Source: Dissophora ornata (Eukaryota > Mortierellomycota > Mortierellomycetes > Mortierellales > Mortierellaceae). From it: a DNA stretch of 35,128 nt. Made by a program: the position numbers and the translations under genes. The DNA is taken from the NCBI GenBank assembly GCA_025201705.1, contig MU616831.1, forward strand, positions 1 through 35,128, written 5' to 3'. Within the stretch, counting starts at the first letter, position 1; each line of letters begins with the position of its first letter. This document shows positions 12,101-23,888 of the stretch, piece after piece. The notes under the pieces were generated by a model. It saw nothing but the letters and a program-made list of their open reading frames with translations. It did not search any database and was not told the origin of the DNA.

Positions 12101-14732
12101 ACAACTGCGAGGACGTGGCATTTGATATTGTTCGTTTGCGTTGTGACGATGTGTTTGGTTCGGAACCAGCTCGGTTCTTGGATGGGATTCTGGTATTAAT
12201 CGAAATGTTCGAAGCCTCTGAGGACGAATTCAAGCCGCATATCTTAAAGTACATTGGTCGATATCTCAACTGCCATCCGGACAAGGAGAATCGTTCCCAG
12301 AATATCATGAACAAGATCTGTCAACATGTTACACAGGAGAACCATGTAGCTTATGGCAAGTTCTTGAAGGGCCTGCTTGAATCGTCATATGGTCGGTGGG
12401 TTCCAAGGCCCGATTTGGACGAGAATACAAACCCGGTGTGGTTGTTTGTCAACCTGGCAAAGAATATGCCGAGAGCAATCAGTCTTGCTCAAATCGTGAT
12501 CGACTATTGCATAGGCATGGCCAAGAAGGAGATGGATCCCCACTTTCTATTGCCTATCATGGGACCGTTGCAAGAACTGATCCGGCAGCAGGATCTCCAC
12601 ACTGACGTGGCGCTTGGCACACTCCAAAAGCTCGCGTTTATCCCAACAATGGAGAGATCATATGTCATCGACCATGCTATCATCGCACAACCCCCAGAGT
12701 TCCGATGGCGATTTTGGAAGAACAACGCTCGGCCTCTGTACGAATGCGACAATCCTGTTATGAAGCTTGATCGGAATCCGAAGATCAAACCCCACGATCC
12801 TCTAAACGATAATTTCACGCGCGACTTGTTTGTTGCGTCTTTCGACATGTTGTGGCGAGCCCCCGAGGCAAAGCCAGACACTCGATCCTCTACCGCCAGA
12901 ATTAAGAGTTCTACTAGGGTACCGCAGTCGTGGGTCCGAACGCTGTTCCATATAATCTTGCTGAACTGCAAGCTCAAGTCGGATATCACCGTAGAATGCC
13001 ACAACTTCGCACTAGAGTCTATGGACAATCCAGCAATCGCAGCTTTGGTTGAGTACAAATGGTAGGACCCACACATGACTGCCTCAATGCTTCAGGGAAA
13101 TAAGAAAGAGTGTTGTGCTAACGTAGATGTCCTTCCTGATTATCATTTTTTATTCCACAGGAATACCATCGGCTACTCGTACTGGCTCTTCCGCTTCCTC
13201 TGGCAGTGTTTTTACTACCTGTTGGTGTTGGTAGCCGTCTTCATGCAAGTTTACAGCGATCAGCAAGAGTCGCTCTTCGGTGTTTTCATCGCCATCATCG
13301 TCCTGGCGGCCATATTCCTGTGGCTCGAGTTGCTCCAAGCTATCCATAGCCCTAGCCGATATTTCGCGTAAGCCCCGTGTCAAAAGTTGTTGGTCTTACG
13401 GAATGCCCAAATCGCATGTCCTTACTGGCGTTCATTTTGTGTGTGTGTGTTAGGTCACCATATAATTTTGTCGATATGGTGGTATTCGCGCTGCCGCTTG
13501 CAGGCAGTATCTGTCAGATCATTAATATCATCAATGACGACCAGACTGGAAACACAAATACTCTCAGCTTCTCGGTGTTGTTCATCTTCTTGCACTTCGT
13601 AAGTCACGCTTTTCAGGTTTTGCGCGCTGCGATGCTCCCATTTGCCTCTCCTGCTTGTTCTAAGTCTTTCCTTCGCTTCTTTTCACTCATTGGGATCATA
13701 TAGCTGTTCGAGCTCAGAATCATCAAGAGCGTGTGCCACTTTGTCACAATTATTATCCGTATCATGGGCGAGATTCGCGTCTTCTTTGTAGTATTCGCAG
13801 GCGGCATTCTAGCATTCACAATTGCAATCCTCCACTTGCTGCGCGCTTGTACCGTCGGCACATGCGACACTTCTGAAGTCCAGTTTCCGAGCAACTTTTA
13901 TGGAGCCATTTCGTCTACGTACTTCTTCATGGTAAATACCGCTGATGTAGAGCGACCACGAATGACTTTAGTTGTCTTCACCTAGTCGTGTGCATTATGA
14001 CATGCTTTTTAACGAGTTTGCGTCTGTATAGGGTGGTATTTGGGATCCAGTCAGCGATCTTTTCGCAGGCGACAACTGGGCATTCCACACTATGATGATC
14101 ATTTATTTCTTCTTCACGACTATCCTCCTGCTTAACGTTCTCATCGGTAAGACTACATTGGGCTCCTTCAAGTCACATAAGGCCACGCAGAAAATGCAAA
14201 CTTCTTGCTGACTTGACTTTTATTCATTGCTTCTATAGCGCTCATCAATGTGGCCTTCAGTGCTGGCGATGAAGCTTGGCTCCTCGTCTGGACCGATAAC
14301 CGACTTCGGTATGTTGAAAGCGCAGAAAACTTGACATACCACATCCCTGGTTTCCGAGAGGCCCACGACTGGTTTCCCAAAGAGATCTATTACTCTGCAA
14401 CACTCCAAGAAGTCAAGGACTATCGAAACAAGTATTTCAAGAAGAACGGCGAGGATTCCAGTCGCAGAGAAGTCACGAACCAACGGATGTTTGGACAGAC
14501 CTTACCCGCAAAGAAGGTGGCCGCGACTGCAGCTGCGAGTGCGTCCGCTCCTCTAGCTAGAAGGGGGTCGAATGCATCGGCGGAGACGTCATTGGATCAA
14601 CAGCAAGTTATTCAAGATTTGAAGAAGGTGTTGGTTGAGGTGCTGGGAAAGACGGATAAGAGAGTGGAGGTCCTGGAGGCACAGCTGACCGAGATGAAGC
14701 AGATGCTATCAAAGTTTTGTAAGGAGCCATGA
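9163..14732 (+). CDS. TRP-like cation channel with N-terminal beta-propeller
   Basis: Proposed exons are 9163-9373, 9469-9541, 9602-9649, 9779-9923, 10015-10045, 10132-10326, 10397-13061, 13161-13367, 13454-13598, 13704-13931, 14032-14146 and 14239-14732 (1518 aa, in frame). A disordered start is followed by a beta-rich segment, then WD40-like repeats (CAVSGNGNYVSTLSVNGKDL...DVWDLE; VKFSDDGSLMALRQ). A helical region follows (about 780-1120). Six membrane helices span about 1125-1365, with S2-S3 as SPYNFVDMVVFALPLAG, S4 as FELRIIKSVCHF, and a pore loop SSTYFFMGGIWDPVSD before S6 (LLLNVLIALINVAF). After S6, EAWLLVWTDNRLRYVESAE resembles the TRPV post-S6 TRP box. The C-terminus ends in a coiled coil (KKVLVEVLGK...LTEMKQML). 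A non-selective cation channel is the likely role; ligand and location are unknown. The 9650 donor (GTGAAA) is weak. Confidence 0.85.
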
Positions 14733-15414
14733 TCACAGATATTAGATACCCTTCCTTAGAAGTGAACATCATTTTTGATTACATAGAATCCAAGTAAATT
14801 GTACTTTTATCACTTCTCAATATAAATGGCCGTATTTCCTATTTTCTGCATTGCTCCTTATGTAGACACACCTATCCCTGGCTCTTCTCACCCACGATCT
14901 TTTGCCTTTCAGCCGCCCTTATAAGAGTGTCTCATCTCGTTCTCTCGGCAAGGATTTTTCATCAATCTATCCACTCTCTCCAGAAACATTCGAATCCATT
15001 ATTAATTTTTTTCTCGTCAAAAGAGGATCTTTCATTGTGAAAGCGAAATTAAGAAAAAGAGATAATGAATGAACACGAAAGGTGAACACGGTATACAAAA
15101 TCATAGAAATGGAATGTCTTTCCAAGAGAGCGCAAGCTCGGTTAATAGAGCGTAGATTGGATGATCATGAGGGACTTCGAGTTGTAGTCAGAATAGAAAG
15201 TTGGAGACAGCGCGCTTTTTTTTTTTTTTGTAATACTGTACAAGTTGTTTTATTAAAATTATTCACTTCTTATCACTCCAATTCCATGGTCGCGTGTCCC
15301 TTTTTTTGCCTGTCGAGGAATCCAGTCCTCTGGGTATCCTCTCTCTCTCTCTGTCTTTCTATTTCTAGGTTGCACTGTCTGAAGCGCAAGAAACTTCTCT
15401 TTTGCTGCACGCTT
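14733..15414. other. convergent intergenic region
   Basis: This lies between the channel gene (+) and the Cys-tail gene (-), so it holds both 3' UTRs. It includes a T run near 15220-15230 and a CT microsatellite near 15340-15360. I see no gene. Confidence 0.6.
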
Positions 15415-16401
15415 CTAGATAGCAACAGCACCGAACATGCAGCAAAAGCACAGACACGGACAAAACTCGCCAAATTCTTTGAAGCACGAGCAGCACTCAT
15501 TCTTCTCCTGCTCCTCTTGCTGTTGCCTCTGTCGCTGTTGCATCATCTGCTTTTGCTGCTGCTGTTTACGGTTGCGGTTTGTATAGTATGCACTATTCTC
15601 ATACAGGGCTAGCTCAGGGTCGCTTGGGGATCGAGTGGGTGCTCCTCGTCCTCCTCCGCCACTACCTGAAGCATCCCGCGCTGATGACGGCGAGTAACTC
15701 GGCGGCGGTGGCGTCATAACAGCTCGCTCCACATACGGTGGCAGTGGAGAGCCAGGGGATGGCGGCGGGTACTGGCTATGGAAGGATGGGGATGTGGGGG
15801 AATACATCGGTTGGGCTGGTTGGTATCCGCTATGCAAGTCTGGCTGGCTTCGGGAGGATTGGTAGGTCATTTGCTGTTGTGGCTGTGGTTGACGTTGTTG
15901 GTAGCGACCACCGCCGTGATGTGTCGTCGCGTTATGGCGAAGCTGTCGGTCAGACTGTTGCGGCTGCTGCTGTTGATTATGACTGCTGTGATATGTATTA
16001 TTCCTCCGAGCTCCACCGCTGCTCCCGCCTTGACCACCACCAGCACCGTTGCCGTGCCCATCGCGGCGTGGAGATGGAGGTACTTGTCCCTGGTAACCCC
16101 CACCTCCTTGCCTTTGTCTGCCACCGCTGTTATGGCTGGTGCCGCTGTGAACGCTGCTACCTCCGCTTGGGACCTGAATCGGCGCCGACTTCATAGTCCT
16201 CCCTCCTCCGTTGCTATTGCTATAGCCTCCGTTCCCCTGATACCCCTGCTGCTGATGTCCACCATGGACTGGCCTAGGTGCTGTTGGTGTGGTGGGGGTG
16301 GTTGGAGGGAGAAAGTCGGTCATGATAGGCGTCGTATCACCTTCATACTGCCGGTTGTCGAGCGGGTTAAGGGAGATGCGTTGGTTGGTTTTGCTGAACA
16401 T
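15415..16401 (-). CDS. low-complexity protein with Cys-rich, CYSTM-like C-terminus
   Basis: A single uninterrupted frame encodes 328 aa starting MFSKTNQRISLNPLDN. Most of it is disordered and rich in Gly, Gln, Ser, Pro and His (Q-runs, GGGGR, PPPPSYSP). The last 30 residues follow a Gln/Arg-rich helix-like stretch and contain eight cysteines (ECCSCFKEFGEFCPCLCFCC) before a short hydrophobic end. This arrangement resembles small fungal and plant proteins anchored to membranes by a Cys-rich, probably S-acylated tail (CYSTM-like). I do not recognise the specific family. The upstream region on this strand is strongly CT-rich, as in other fungal leaders. Low-complexity frames on the opposite strand are shadows. 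Function is unknown; a plasma-membrane-associated adaptor is only a guess. Confidence 0.68.
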   Translation of the reverse strand: MFSKTNQRISLNPLDNRQYEGDTTPIMTDFLPPTTPTTPTAPRPVHGGHQQQGYQGNGGYSNSNGGGRTMKSAPIQVPSGGSSVHSGTSHNSGGRQRQGGGGYQGQVPPSPRRDGHGNGAGGGQGGSSGGARRNNTYHSSHNQQQQPQQSDRQLRHNATTHHGGGRYQQRQPQPQQQMTYQSSRSQPDLHSGYQPAQPMYSPTSPSFHSQYPPPSPGSPLPPYVERAVMTPPPPSYSPSSARDASGSGGGGRGAPTRSPSDPELALYENSAYYTNRNRKQQQQKQMMQQRQRQQQEEQEKNECCSCFKEFGEFCPCLCFCCMFGAVAI

Positions 16402-17435
16402 TATGGCAAGGAAGCAAGGAATTAGGATAAGAATTAGGATTATAAAAGAAAAAGAGAAAGAGGTGCGGAAGGTGAGGGGGAGGAGGAGGAGGGAGGGAGG
16501 GGAAAAGGGTAAGGGGAGAGAGTGTGGAGACGAGGATCAAGGACCAAGACCAAGGACACCAAGGTCAGGGACAAGTAAGTGTGTTATTAATCAAAGCGTG
16601 CTTTATCGTTCCTAAGATTAACATGCAGATGCGAGATTAATAGGCGATGTAAAAAAAGAAAAAGGGCGGGATTAAAGAGATGCCCCAGATGAGAATGACA
16701 GAGTGGTGAGGAAGTGATTGCTGATGGGAGGAGGGCACAGAAACGAAAGAAAGGTACCTGCCAATTTACTTTTCTCCGGCTGCAGGGTGAGCGTTGTACA
16801 TTTCCATAAGCAACAGACAGGGTAATTGCTGTAAAAATAGCGTTCAGAGTACAAAACACAAACCAGGGTCATTCCACATTTGTACTGAACCTGTACCCAG
16901 TAGGAGCGAGAATCACCTCGGGCCAACCCAAAAGCTATTTTACTCTCTTCATTGAAAATCACATAATAGAGGAACCGACGCTAATGTGCGATGGCGGTAG
17001 TTTGATTGCGGCAACAGGACCAGGGCCAGGACAGGCTAACTAGACCCAAGGGTCAAGTCAGAGCAGATAATCAGAGGCGAAATAAACGAGGGCTCTCATC
17101 CACTAAAGTGAACAATGCAACTCAATTTTTCAACGTGTATTTCGCCTCTCCATTCTTGTGTACTTTCATGCAGCTCGACATGGTATGTGCTAAGCGAGGT
17201 GGGGTTTATGTGAGCACACCTTCTTGAGGGCAGAGGTGTAGTACCATCCAAAAGCGCAGAATGTTGGACTGAACGCGTTTTGGACACGCGTGCAATCATA
17301 TGGGACAATAGAGGCGGCGTACATAATAAAAAAATGAGCTAAAGAAATTGTTCTTACGATGACTGCAACAGGAGGGCGTGGTTCTTTCGTGTAGTAGCTC
17401 TGCTTCCTATCCTCTTCCACGTCCTGACAGCCTCT
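16402..17435. other. intergenic region upstream of the Cys-tail gene
   Basis: It contains the promoter and leader of the 15415-16401 gene and the 3' UTR of the MFS gene. A G/A-rich block at about 16455-16530 is CT-rich on the transcribed minus strand. Nothing else is recognised. Confidence 0.6.
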
Positions 17436-19830
17436 CTACTTTTCCTTCTCGTCTAGAATTTCCTTCTCAATGGGCTTCTCAGCGCCATCTTCAGCGTCGT
17501 CATCGGTAACACTGGCAGGGCTTGCAACCGCCTTCGTCGCATCTGCTGTCGGTCCCTTGACGCTCAGTCGCACATGTCTGACTGAGAATGTCAACACGAA
17601 CATCATTGCCGACATCGGGATCAACGCCTTGAACACAGTCCTCATACTTTCCAAATAGATATCCTCTACCGTTCCTCGGTACTCAGCTGGAATGTCCACA
17701 ATCTTCTGTGCTGACGATTTTGCCAGATCAGACCATTCCTGAGGCACGCCTGATTCCGCCAACGCATTGTTCAAATGGTTTTGGAACAGTGCTCCGTTGA
17801 TCGCCACGCCGAAACCAGACCCTGTCATCCTAAAGAAATTGTTCAATGTAGAGACTGTCGCGAGATCTTTGCGCTCGACTGACGCTTGGATGGCGACGAT
17901 GAGACATGGAAAGAGTTGGCCAATGCCGCAGCCACAAACGAAGAGGATTATGACCTGTATCACTTTCGAGGAAGTATTGGCGAGGACGAGACAGAGACCG
18001 ATGCTGACGGTTGTGATGCCAGTGCCAGTGAAGATGAAAGGTTTGCATTTCCCGAATTTTGAGACGAGGAGGCCAACGATATTAGAGGAGATAAAGATGC
18101 CAGCTTCAAGTGGAATCATGGTTAGACCTGCGGCTGTAGCCGTCTCGTGCTCAATGATCTAGCGAGCATATAGACAAATTATGAGCATTTTAATATGCAT
18201 GAGGACTACAGTACTCGTCTGGGAAATGGCGCCAGGTATAGTTTACTGTGTACCTGAAAGTAGATAGGCAAGTAGAATATGAGGGACCAGAAAGTCATCC
18301 CCATGAAGATGTTGACGCACAGGAGCGTAACAACATTGTGATTCTTCCACAAGTATGGAGGCACGATGGGGTGATTCGCATACTTGGCTTCGATGTAAAG
18401 GAATGCCAGGATAGTAGGAATGACCAATACATACATCGCGACGACCAACGGTCTGGCATTTCAGGGTAAAAATGAAATGTTAGTGGATGTGTTCACCACA
18501 TCGAGCACTGCAGGACGCCGATTCGACGACTTACGAGTCCCATGCATAGAGGTTGCCTCCCAAGTTGGTCGGCAATAACAAGAACACCGCCAGTAGCGCC
18601 ATGAAGAAAGTGCCCGCCCAATCAATGCTCTTCACCTTCTCCCACATATTACCCTTTGGTCTCGGTAACTTCAGCATGATTGCCATTGTCGGCACTGTCA
18701 CTACCGCCAATGCGGCCTGGATCCAAAAGCACCATCGCCACGAGACCTTATCCACGAATGCGCCTCCTATCACAGGCCCCACAAGCGCTGAAACTGCAAA
18801 GACACCCGAGATAAATCCCTGGAACTTGCCTCGATCTCGGATCGAGACCAGATCTGCAATGATAATGCTGGAGAGCGAGAAGATACCGCCAGAGCCGATT
18901 CCAGTGACAGCACGACATGCAAGGAACATGGTCATGGATTGAGAGGAGCCCGAGAGAATGGAGCCGATAACAAAAATGGTGATTGCAACAAAGACCGTGG
19001 GCTTGCGACCAAACACGTTGCTCATCTTTCCGTAAAGGCCTGGATGGCAGACATGCTCATTATTATTAGAAACTTTCAAAATATTGGTGTGAGATTATCA
19101 GAATTATGGTTTACCTTGGAATGCGTTAAAGGTAATGACATAGCAGGTAAAGACCAACTCGACTTTGTTCGACGACTCGAACTCAGTTCCTATCCTCGGT
19201 AATGCCGTCGACACGATGCTGTTATCCAAAGCTGTCATGAACATTGTCAACGCAACCCTATTGGTATGCAAGAGGATTACACCAAGTAAGCATGAGACGA
19301 TGCCGATGTGTTTGCGTGCAAAGCGCTTAGGTCGCGTGGAGGTACACACAACGTGCATCCGTCATTCAGTTGGGCGTTGACCACAGCGGCAGCTAGACCA
19401 ATCATCGTCTTCCTGTTGCGGGACGATCGACAAACATAACTAACCCCAGGAAGGCAGGCAAAAGCTGCCGCAACGGTAGCGTCTCCACAGTCTGCGCCAA
19501 GATCTCGCCCACCGTCTTCTCTTGAGCCACTGGCAATCCACTCTCCGGGTCTACACTCTCGATATCGACCATCGACTCCTCAATCTCTTCCGCGCCTGTT
19601 GTCGAGAAATTTGCCGCAGGCGTTGACAGCGATCCACCCATTACCGGGGACATGCGTTGTCCCAATATTGATACATCTTTATCTGATGCTGGTGATACGA
19701 ATATTGTCGAGTTAGACGGGGAAGGTTGAAGATCGCGGTTATCATTGGCTCCCATGCTCACAGGAATATTGTCTTTGCCCCCTGTGTTCATGTTGTTGTT
19801 ACTGTTGGCATTCTCGCCACCCTTCGTCAT
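17436..19830 (-). CDS. DHA2-type MFS drug/H+ antiporter family transporter
   Basis: Minus-strand exons are 19830-19445, 19257-19115, 19039-18535, 18452-18254 and 18158-17436 (651 aa, in frame). About 150 disordered N-terminal residues precede the first membrane helix (LGVALTMFMTALDNSIVSTALP). Motif A is LYGKMSNVFGRKPTVF, and the antiporter motif region is GPVIGGAFVDKVSWRW. About 14 helices fit the DHA2 subfamily, whose members export drugs, secondary metabolites or siderophores across the plasma membrane. The C-terminus is acidic/charged and ends KEILDEKEK. The substrate cannot be read from sequence. Introns are 187, 75, 82 and 95 nt with good donors (GTTAGT, GTAAAC, GTAAGT, GTACAC). The gene is divergent from the Rec8-like gene. 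Confidence 0.9.
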
Positions 19831-20941
19831 CGCTCAGTCTCTCTGGACACTGTTTTGCGCTGCGGGGATGGAAGAGAAATAGAGCGAGAGGTAAATGGAG
19901 TGTGGGAGCTACTTGACGACGATCCTTTCAACGGATTCTAGAGCATATAATGGCGGATTGGAGCTCTAGTCCTCCTTTCTAATGTAAACCGTTATTCCAG
20001 GAGAGGATCGAAATCAAGGAAGAGTTTCAAAGAGTTGGAAGGAGGTTGCGAGGAGAGAAGAAAATTATGATTTTCTTTTTAAATAAAAAAAGTCCAGTGG
20101 TTGTGGGCAGGCGAATGTTTATGTGCCTCAGACTTTTTTTTACCATCCGACAAATTTGGGGAACAATGAATTGGTGCACCCTTGTCAGGCAGTGGCACCT
20201 CGAGGATGCGAGGGGGTGCAGACCTTATTTCCATTGCACAAGATCAAACAAAACAAAAAAACGAGCGGTCTGCGTATAAAATATGTTGTTCTGGAGAAGG
20301 TAGACTCATCATGACTCGAGGTTGTTGCCTTCTTTCCTACGCCACATTTGGATGCCGCAGTTCTGTAGTCCCTCAGCGCGCCGGTTATTGATTCCGTTCC
20401 TAGGCGCTGCTATCTAATATCCCGAGAGCTAGAATCGGCCTCCTCGTAGTTATGTATGTTGCTAAAAAGGTCACGCTCATTCTTGGAATATCTGTGCGAA
20501 GAGGAAACATAGAACGACAGGTCCGCAATAACCATCAGCGATATACACGCGTCTACCTGTCGAACAAAACCCGCACATGCGCAAAAGGTGACCCATTTTC
20601 GAACATCTTCCTACCCTCATCTTTATCTCTCGACTTCAGCCAGTTTGCCAGGAAAGTCCTATTTAGAAAACAATCACTTTTATAAGTCAGACTCGACAGC
20701 TTTGTCTAAAGCCCACCGAGGTGCATTGATGGTCGACCTCTTTCTTCCCAACACTGCTTCATCGCAGTAGATGGGAATGCTCCCACCATGGCTGTAGTCA
20801 CAGGGACAAGCAGCAACAGCGACTGAGACGAGACGCGTCCATGAATAAATTCTCCTACGGGCATGATGTCATCCAAGGCGTTGTGCTTTCACTTTTCTCC
20901 TACGGCAAACAGCAACCATACGAGCGTACATATGCCTCGCC
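19831..20941. other. divergent promoter region between MFS and Rec8-like genes
   Basis: About 1.1 kb separates the two start codons. TATA-like sequences occur at about 19945 (readable toward the MFS gene) and near 20275. No coding sequence is supported. Confidence 0.55.
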
Positions 20942-23888
20942 ATGTTTTACAGCAAAGACATCCTCCTCCGCAAAGACAACAGCCTCGGACTCATCTGGTA
21001 CCCTGACCTTCCATCACCCACCTGTCCTCGTCCTCGAGAGTCACTTTGGGTTTTCAGCTTTCGTTTCCGTTTTTTCTTTTTTTCCATTCAAAAATAACCC
21101 TCCGAAATTGCCATTAGGTTGGCAGCAACAGTGGGATCCCATCGTTCCGGGATCAACAAACTTTCCAAGAAGGAGGTCAACAGAGTCAATATCATCAAAA
21201 CTTGGTAATCAGAAAATGGCGCTCTTGACACGGCAGTTTTCATGGAGTATATAACATTGCACTATCCTATCATCCCGTTGCTACAACTATCCGCCTTTGA
21301 TGCTTTGCTAATACTTGTCGCTACAGTAAGGACATCACACAACCGCCAGAGCCTTTTGCGCTCAGGTTCTCGTCGAACCTGATGGTCGGCGTCGTTCGAG
21401 TTTATAATCAGCAATATAATTTTTACTGTTGTAAGTTGCAGTGTTGGCTTAGAGACTCTGAGCAATCTTTATTTTACTCTACAGATGAATGATGACTATC
21501 GTTTCTATTCTTCTGACATGGGAGGAAGCCGATGTAAACAACATGTGGATCCGTCTCAAGAGGGACTTGGCTGCCGTGCAGTCGGAAAATATTGAACTGG
21601 TTAACCCAACGGCAAAGTAAGTACATCTCTCTGGCGAGAGACTAATTGTGAAAATCAAAGAGTTCATTTTGAAGCTCTTTCTGGTTGTGGTGTTCTTCTA
21701 ATCACCTCCTAGAATGGAGCTGATCACCTTCGACTACGATCTTGCGATCGAGCAAGACATCACAAGGCCACTGAGAGTAGCCCAGGATCTTGAGTTAGAA
21801 GTCGCAGTAGGATGACCCCCAACATTGAGCAATAATATAATAGCCTCATCGCCATAAGGTGCAATGACTGATTACTGATTATATCCAACATCTTTCTTAT
21901 GCCATATCCCAACACGCAGCGCAATAACAAGAGCAAAGATGTCGCTATAGAATTGGGGTGGGCGTCAAAGCCATTATTGGATCTAGAGGACAACTTTTCT
22001 GATGCCTCGTTGTCCTCATTAGACAGTAAGCTCAGTTTCTGAGTGTGGAGCCTGTTTCGAAAAGCGCTTCTGTGTGCTGATATCTTTACAATGTCTTACG
22101 TTTGCCGTTTGCTTGAATTTTTTGTGAGTGATGCTCCTGCCATGCCTGGCCGAGAATCGCCGTAAAATCACTCTCGAGGAGCCATCAATGATAGAAAATT
22201 TGGGGTCGGCTTTGGATATGCTCGGGGCGGGACTACACGATGACGCTTTGGTGGGTGAAGACACTGGGTATGTGCGGATAGCCATCGAATGGCCCAGCGA
22301 GTGATCTGGCAGCTCGTATGACACAATTGATTAATCTTAGTTTCTACGTCCTTCACGCTGTACAGACTATATATCGACGAGGATGGAAACGTGGTTGACT
22401 ACCCACCTGACGTGGGATTCTTGGCTCTTGGTGACGCACCTCAAGTGCCGGGAAGCACCGATCTCCATGTACTCAGGCACCTGGAGGCGCTTGAAAAGCG
22501 CAAAAGGGATGAAGGAGAAACTGGAGCTTCTCATAACGCCGACAGCGGTTGGATGAATGCGGAGAATGGACTCATGGAAGACTCTTCGTTTGATGACCGT
22601 GGTCAAGATTTCAATGCTGACCGCGACGTGGATCTGGGAGTTCCACGGAAGAGAGCACGTCGTGAAGAGAAACATCCCAGACCTCAGAGACTGGTCATTG
22701 ACGACCCGACCATGCTCTCGCGCGGGGAAATAATCGAGGTCAGAGACGATTATGTACATCACCAAGCCGAGTTGACCCGAGAGCGTCAACTCAAGCAAGT
22801 TGCTGGTGCTGCGAAGACGCGCATCGACAACTTTCTCTCTCGACCGCATGGCGTCTCTGATGTCGGCCCTGATCTGGTGGCTTTCTGGATGTCGGCGGCG
22901 TCTCGCACTATCGGCGAGGGTGCAGAAGAATTGCGAAATCAGGTGGCGGTCGAGGAAATGAGATACGCAGATCAGATTCCACTCTTTTCAGACATCGAGC
23001 TGGAAGCTGGGTTTATGGAGGAGCCGCTAGAGCCTGAGATCCAACGTCGCCAAGCCAGCGCAGACATTGGTGGTACACATATGGGTGTTGGAATCAGTGG
23101 TTTCATTGGTGTCGGTATGGAAGATCTGGGTAGAGTCAAACAAAGCGATTGTATGCCGTGGTCCATCGATCTACGGGCAAACATTGACTCAAGAAGCGAG
23201 GACTCTTCAACGGGGTCAGATCGTCTTCGGCAGGACTTCGAGACGATTTTCGATCCAGCGACAGGCAGACCAGTCCGACGCCAAAGGAAAGCTTCTGGAA
23301 CAAGCCGATCCTCTTTGGAACTGGAAGATCTGGAAGATCAGCCGTTAGCCAGGCGACACCGCGTTCAACCTGGACAGTCTGTTTCAGGTTCGCGGTCGCA
23401 AGACATTTCTCGCGCAAGCAGTCGGCAGAGGGCAGAGGGCGGTGACTCTGACGCTTCGACGGATGCGCAAAACCTGTTTATGGATCTCGCTGGCCACACA
23501 GAGGGTGTGTTTGGATCACAGGCTCAGGGAACGAGTGCGACACAGGAACGTCTTGTCATTGAGCGGGAGACAGTAAATTTTCTGGAATATGTGCGCTCTA
23601 TCCTAAGAGAGGCCAACGCGAAGTCGTTCTCTTTCGCGGACGTCGTGTCCACCCACCGTCGGCGGGACGTTGCTGCATCTGCATTCTACCATGTTTTGTG
23701 TATGTGGCTCTACTACTAAATGATGAGCTGCTCAGCGTTCATGATGATTACCCGAGACCTTAGAAATCATTAACGACACTGCTGATGCTTCATTTATTTG
23801 CTTTAACATAGCGCTGTCAACTATGAACAAGATGCGTCCAACCCAGGTTTTGCCATATGGAGACATCCACGTTGAGCTCGTGGAGTGA
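20942..23888 (+). CDS. rec8: Rec8-like kleisin subunit of cohesin
   Basis: Proposed exons are 20942-20997, 21118-21204, 21327-21430, 21529-21616, 21713-21806, 21920-22025, 22129-22267, 22366-23699 and 23812-23888 (694 aa, in frame). The N-terminal kleisin domain starts MFYSKDILLRKDNSLGLIW and continues with QPPEPFALRFSSNLMVGVVR and VYNQQYNFYCSDV. The C-terminal winged helix has FSFADVVSTHRRRDVAASAF and ends PYGDIHVELVE. The middle is acidic and disordered, where separase would cut. Kleisins close the Smc1-Smc3 ring. The QYNF-type segment after RVY fits meiotic Rec8 better than mitotic Rad21. The exon 4 and exon 7 acceptors (GAAG, TGAG) are not the usual YAG, but frame and motifs require them. 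The exon 5 donor (GTAGGA) is the least certain. Confidence 0.85.

Noticed and set aside
15738..16425. Plus-strand open frames rich in Val/Ala/Arg
   Set aside because: They mirror the GC-biased low-complexity minus-strand gene and have no motif or independent start context.
17767..18942. Plus-strand open frames across the first MFS gene
   Set aside because: They are antisense to well-supported transporter exons and run across its introns.
22367..22849. Minus-strand 160-aa open frame
   Set aside because: It is antisense to the large kleisin exon, without family features.
20942..23888. Calling the kleisin mitotic Rad21/Scc1
   Set aside because: The N-terminal segment after RVY and the spacing to DVNNMW fit Rec8 better, though only a phylogeny can settle it.
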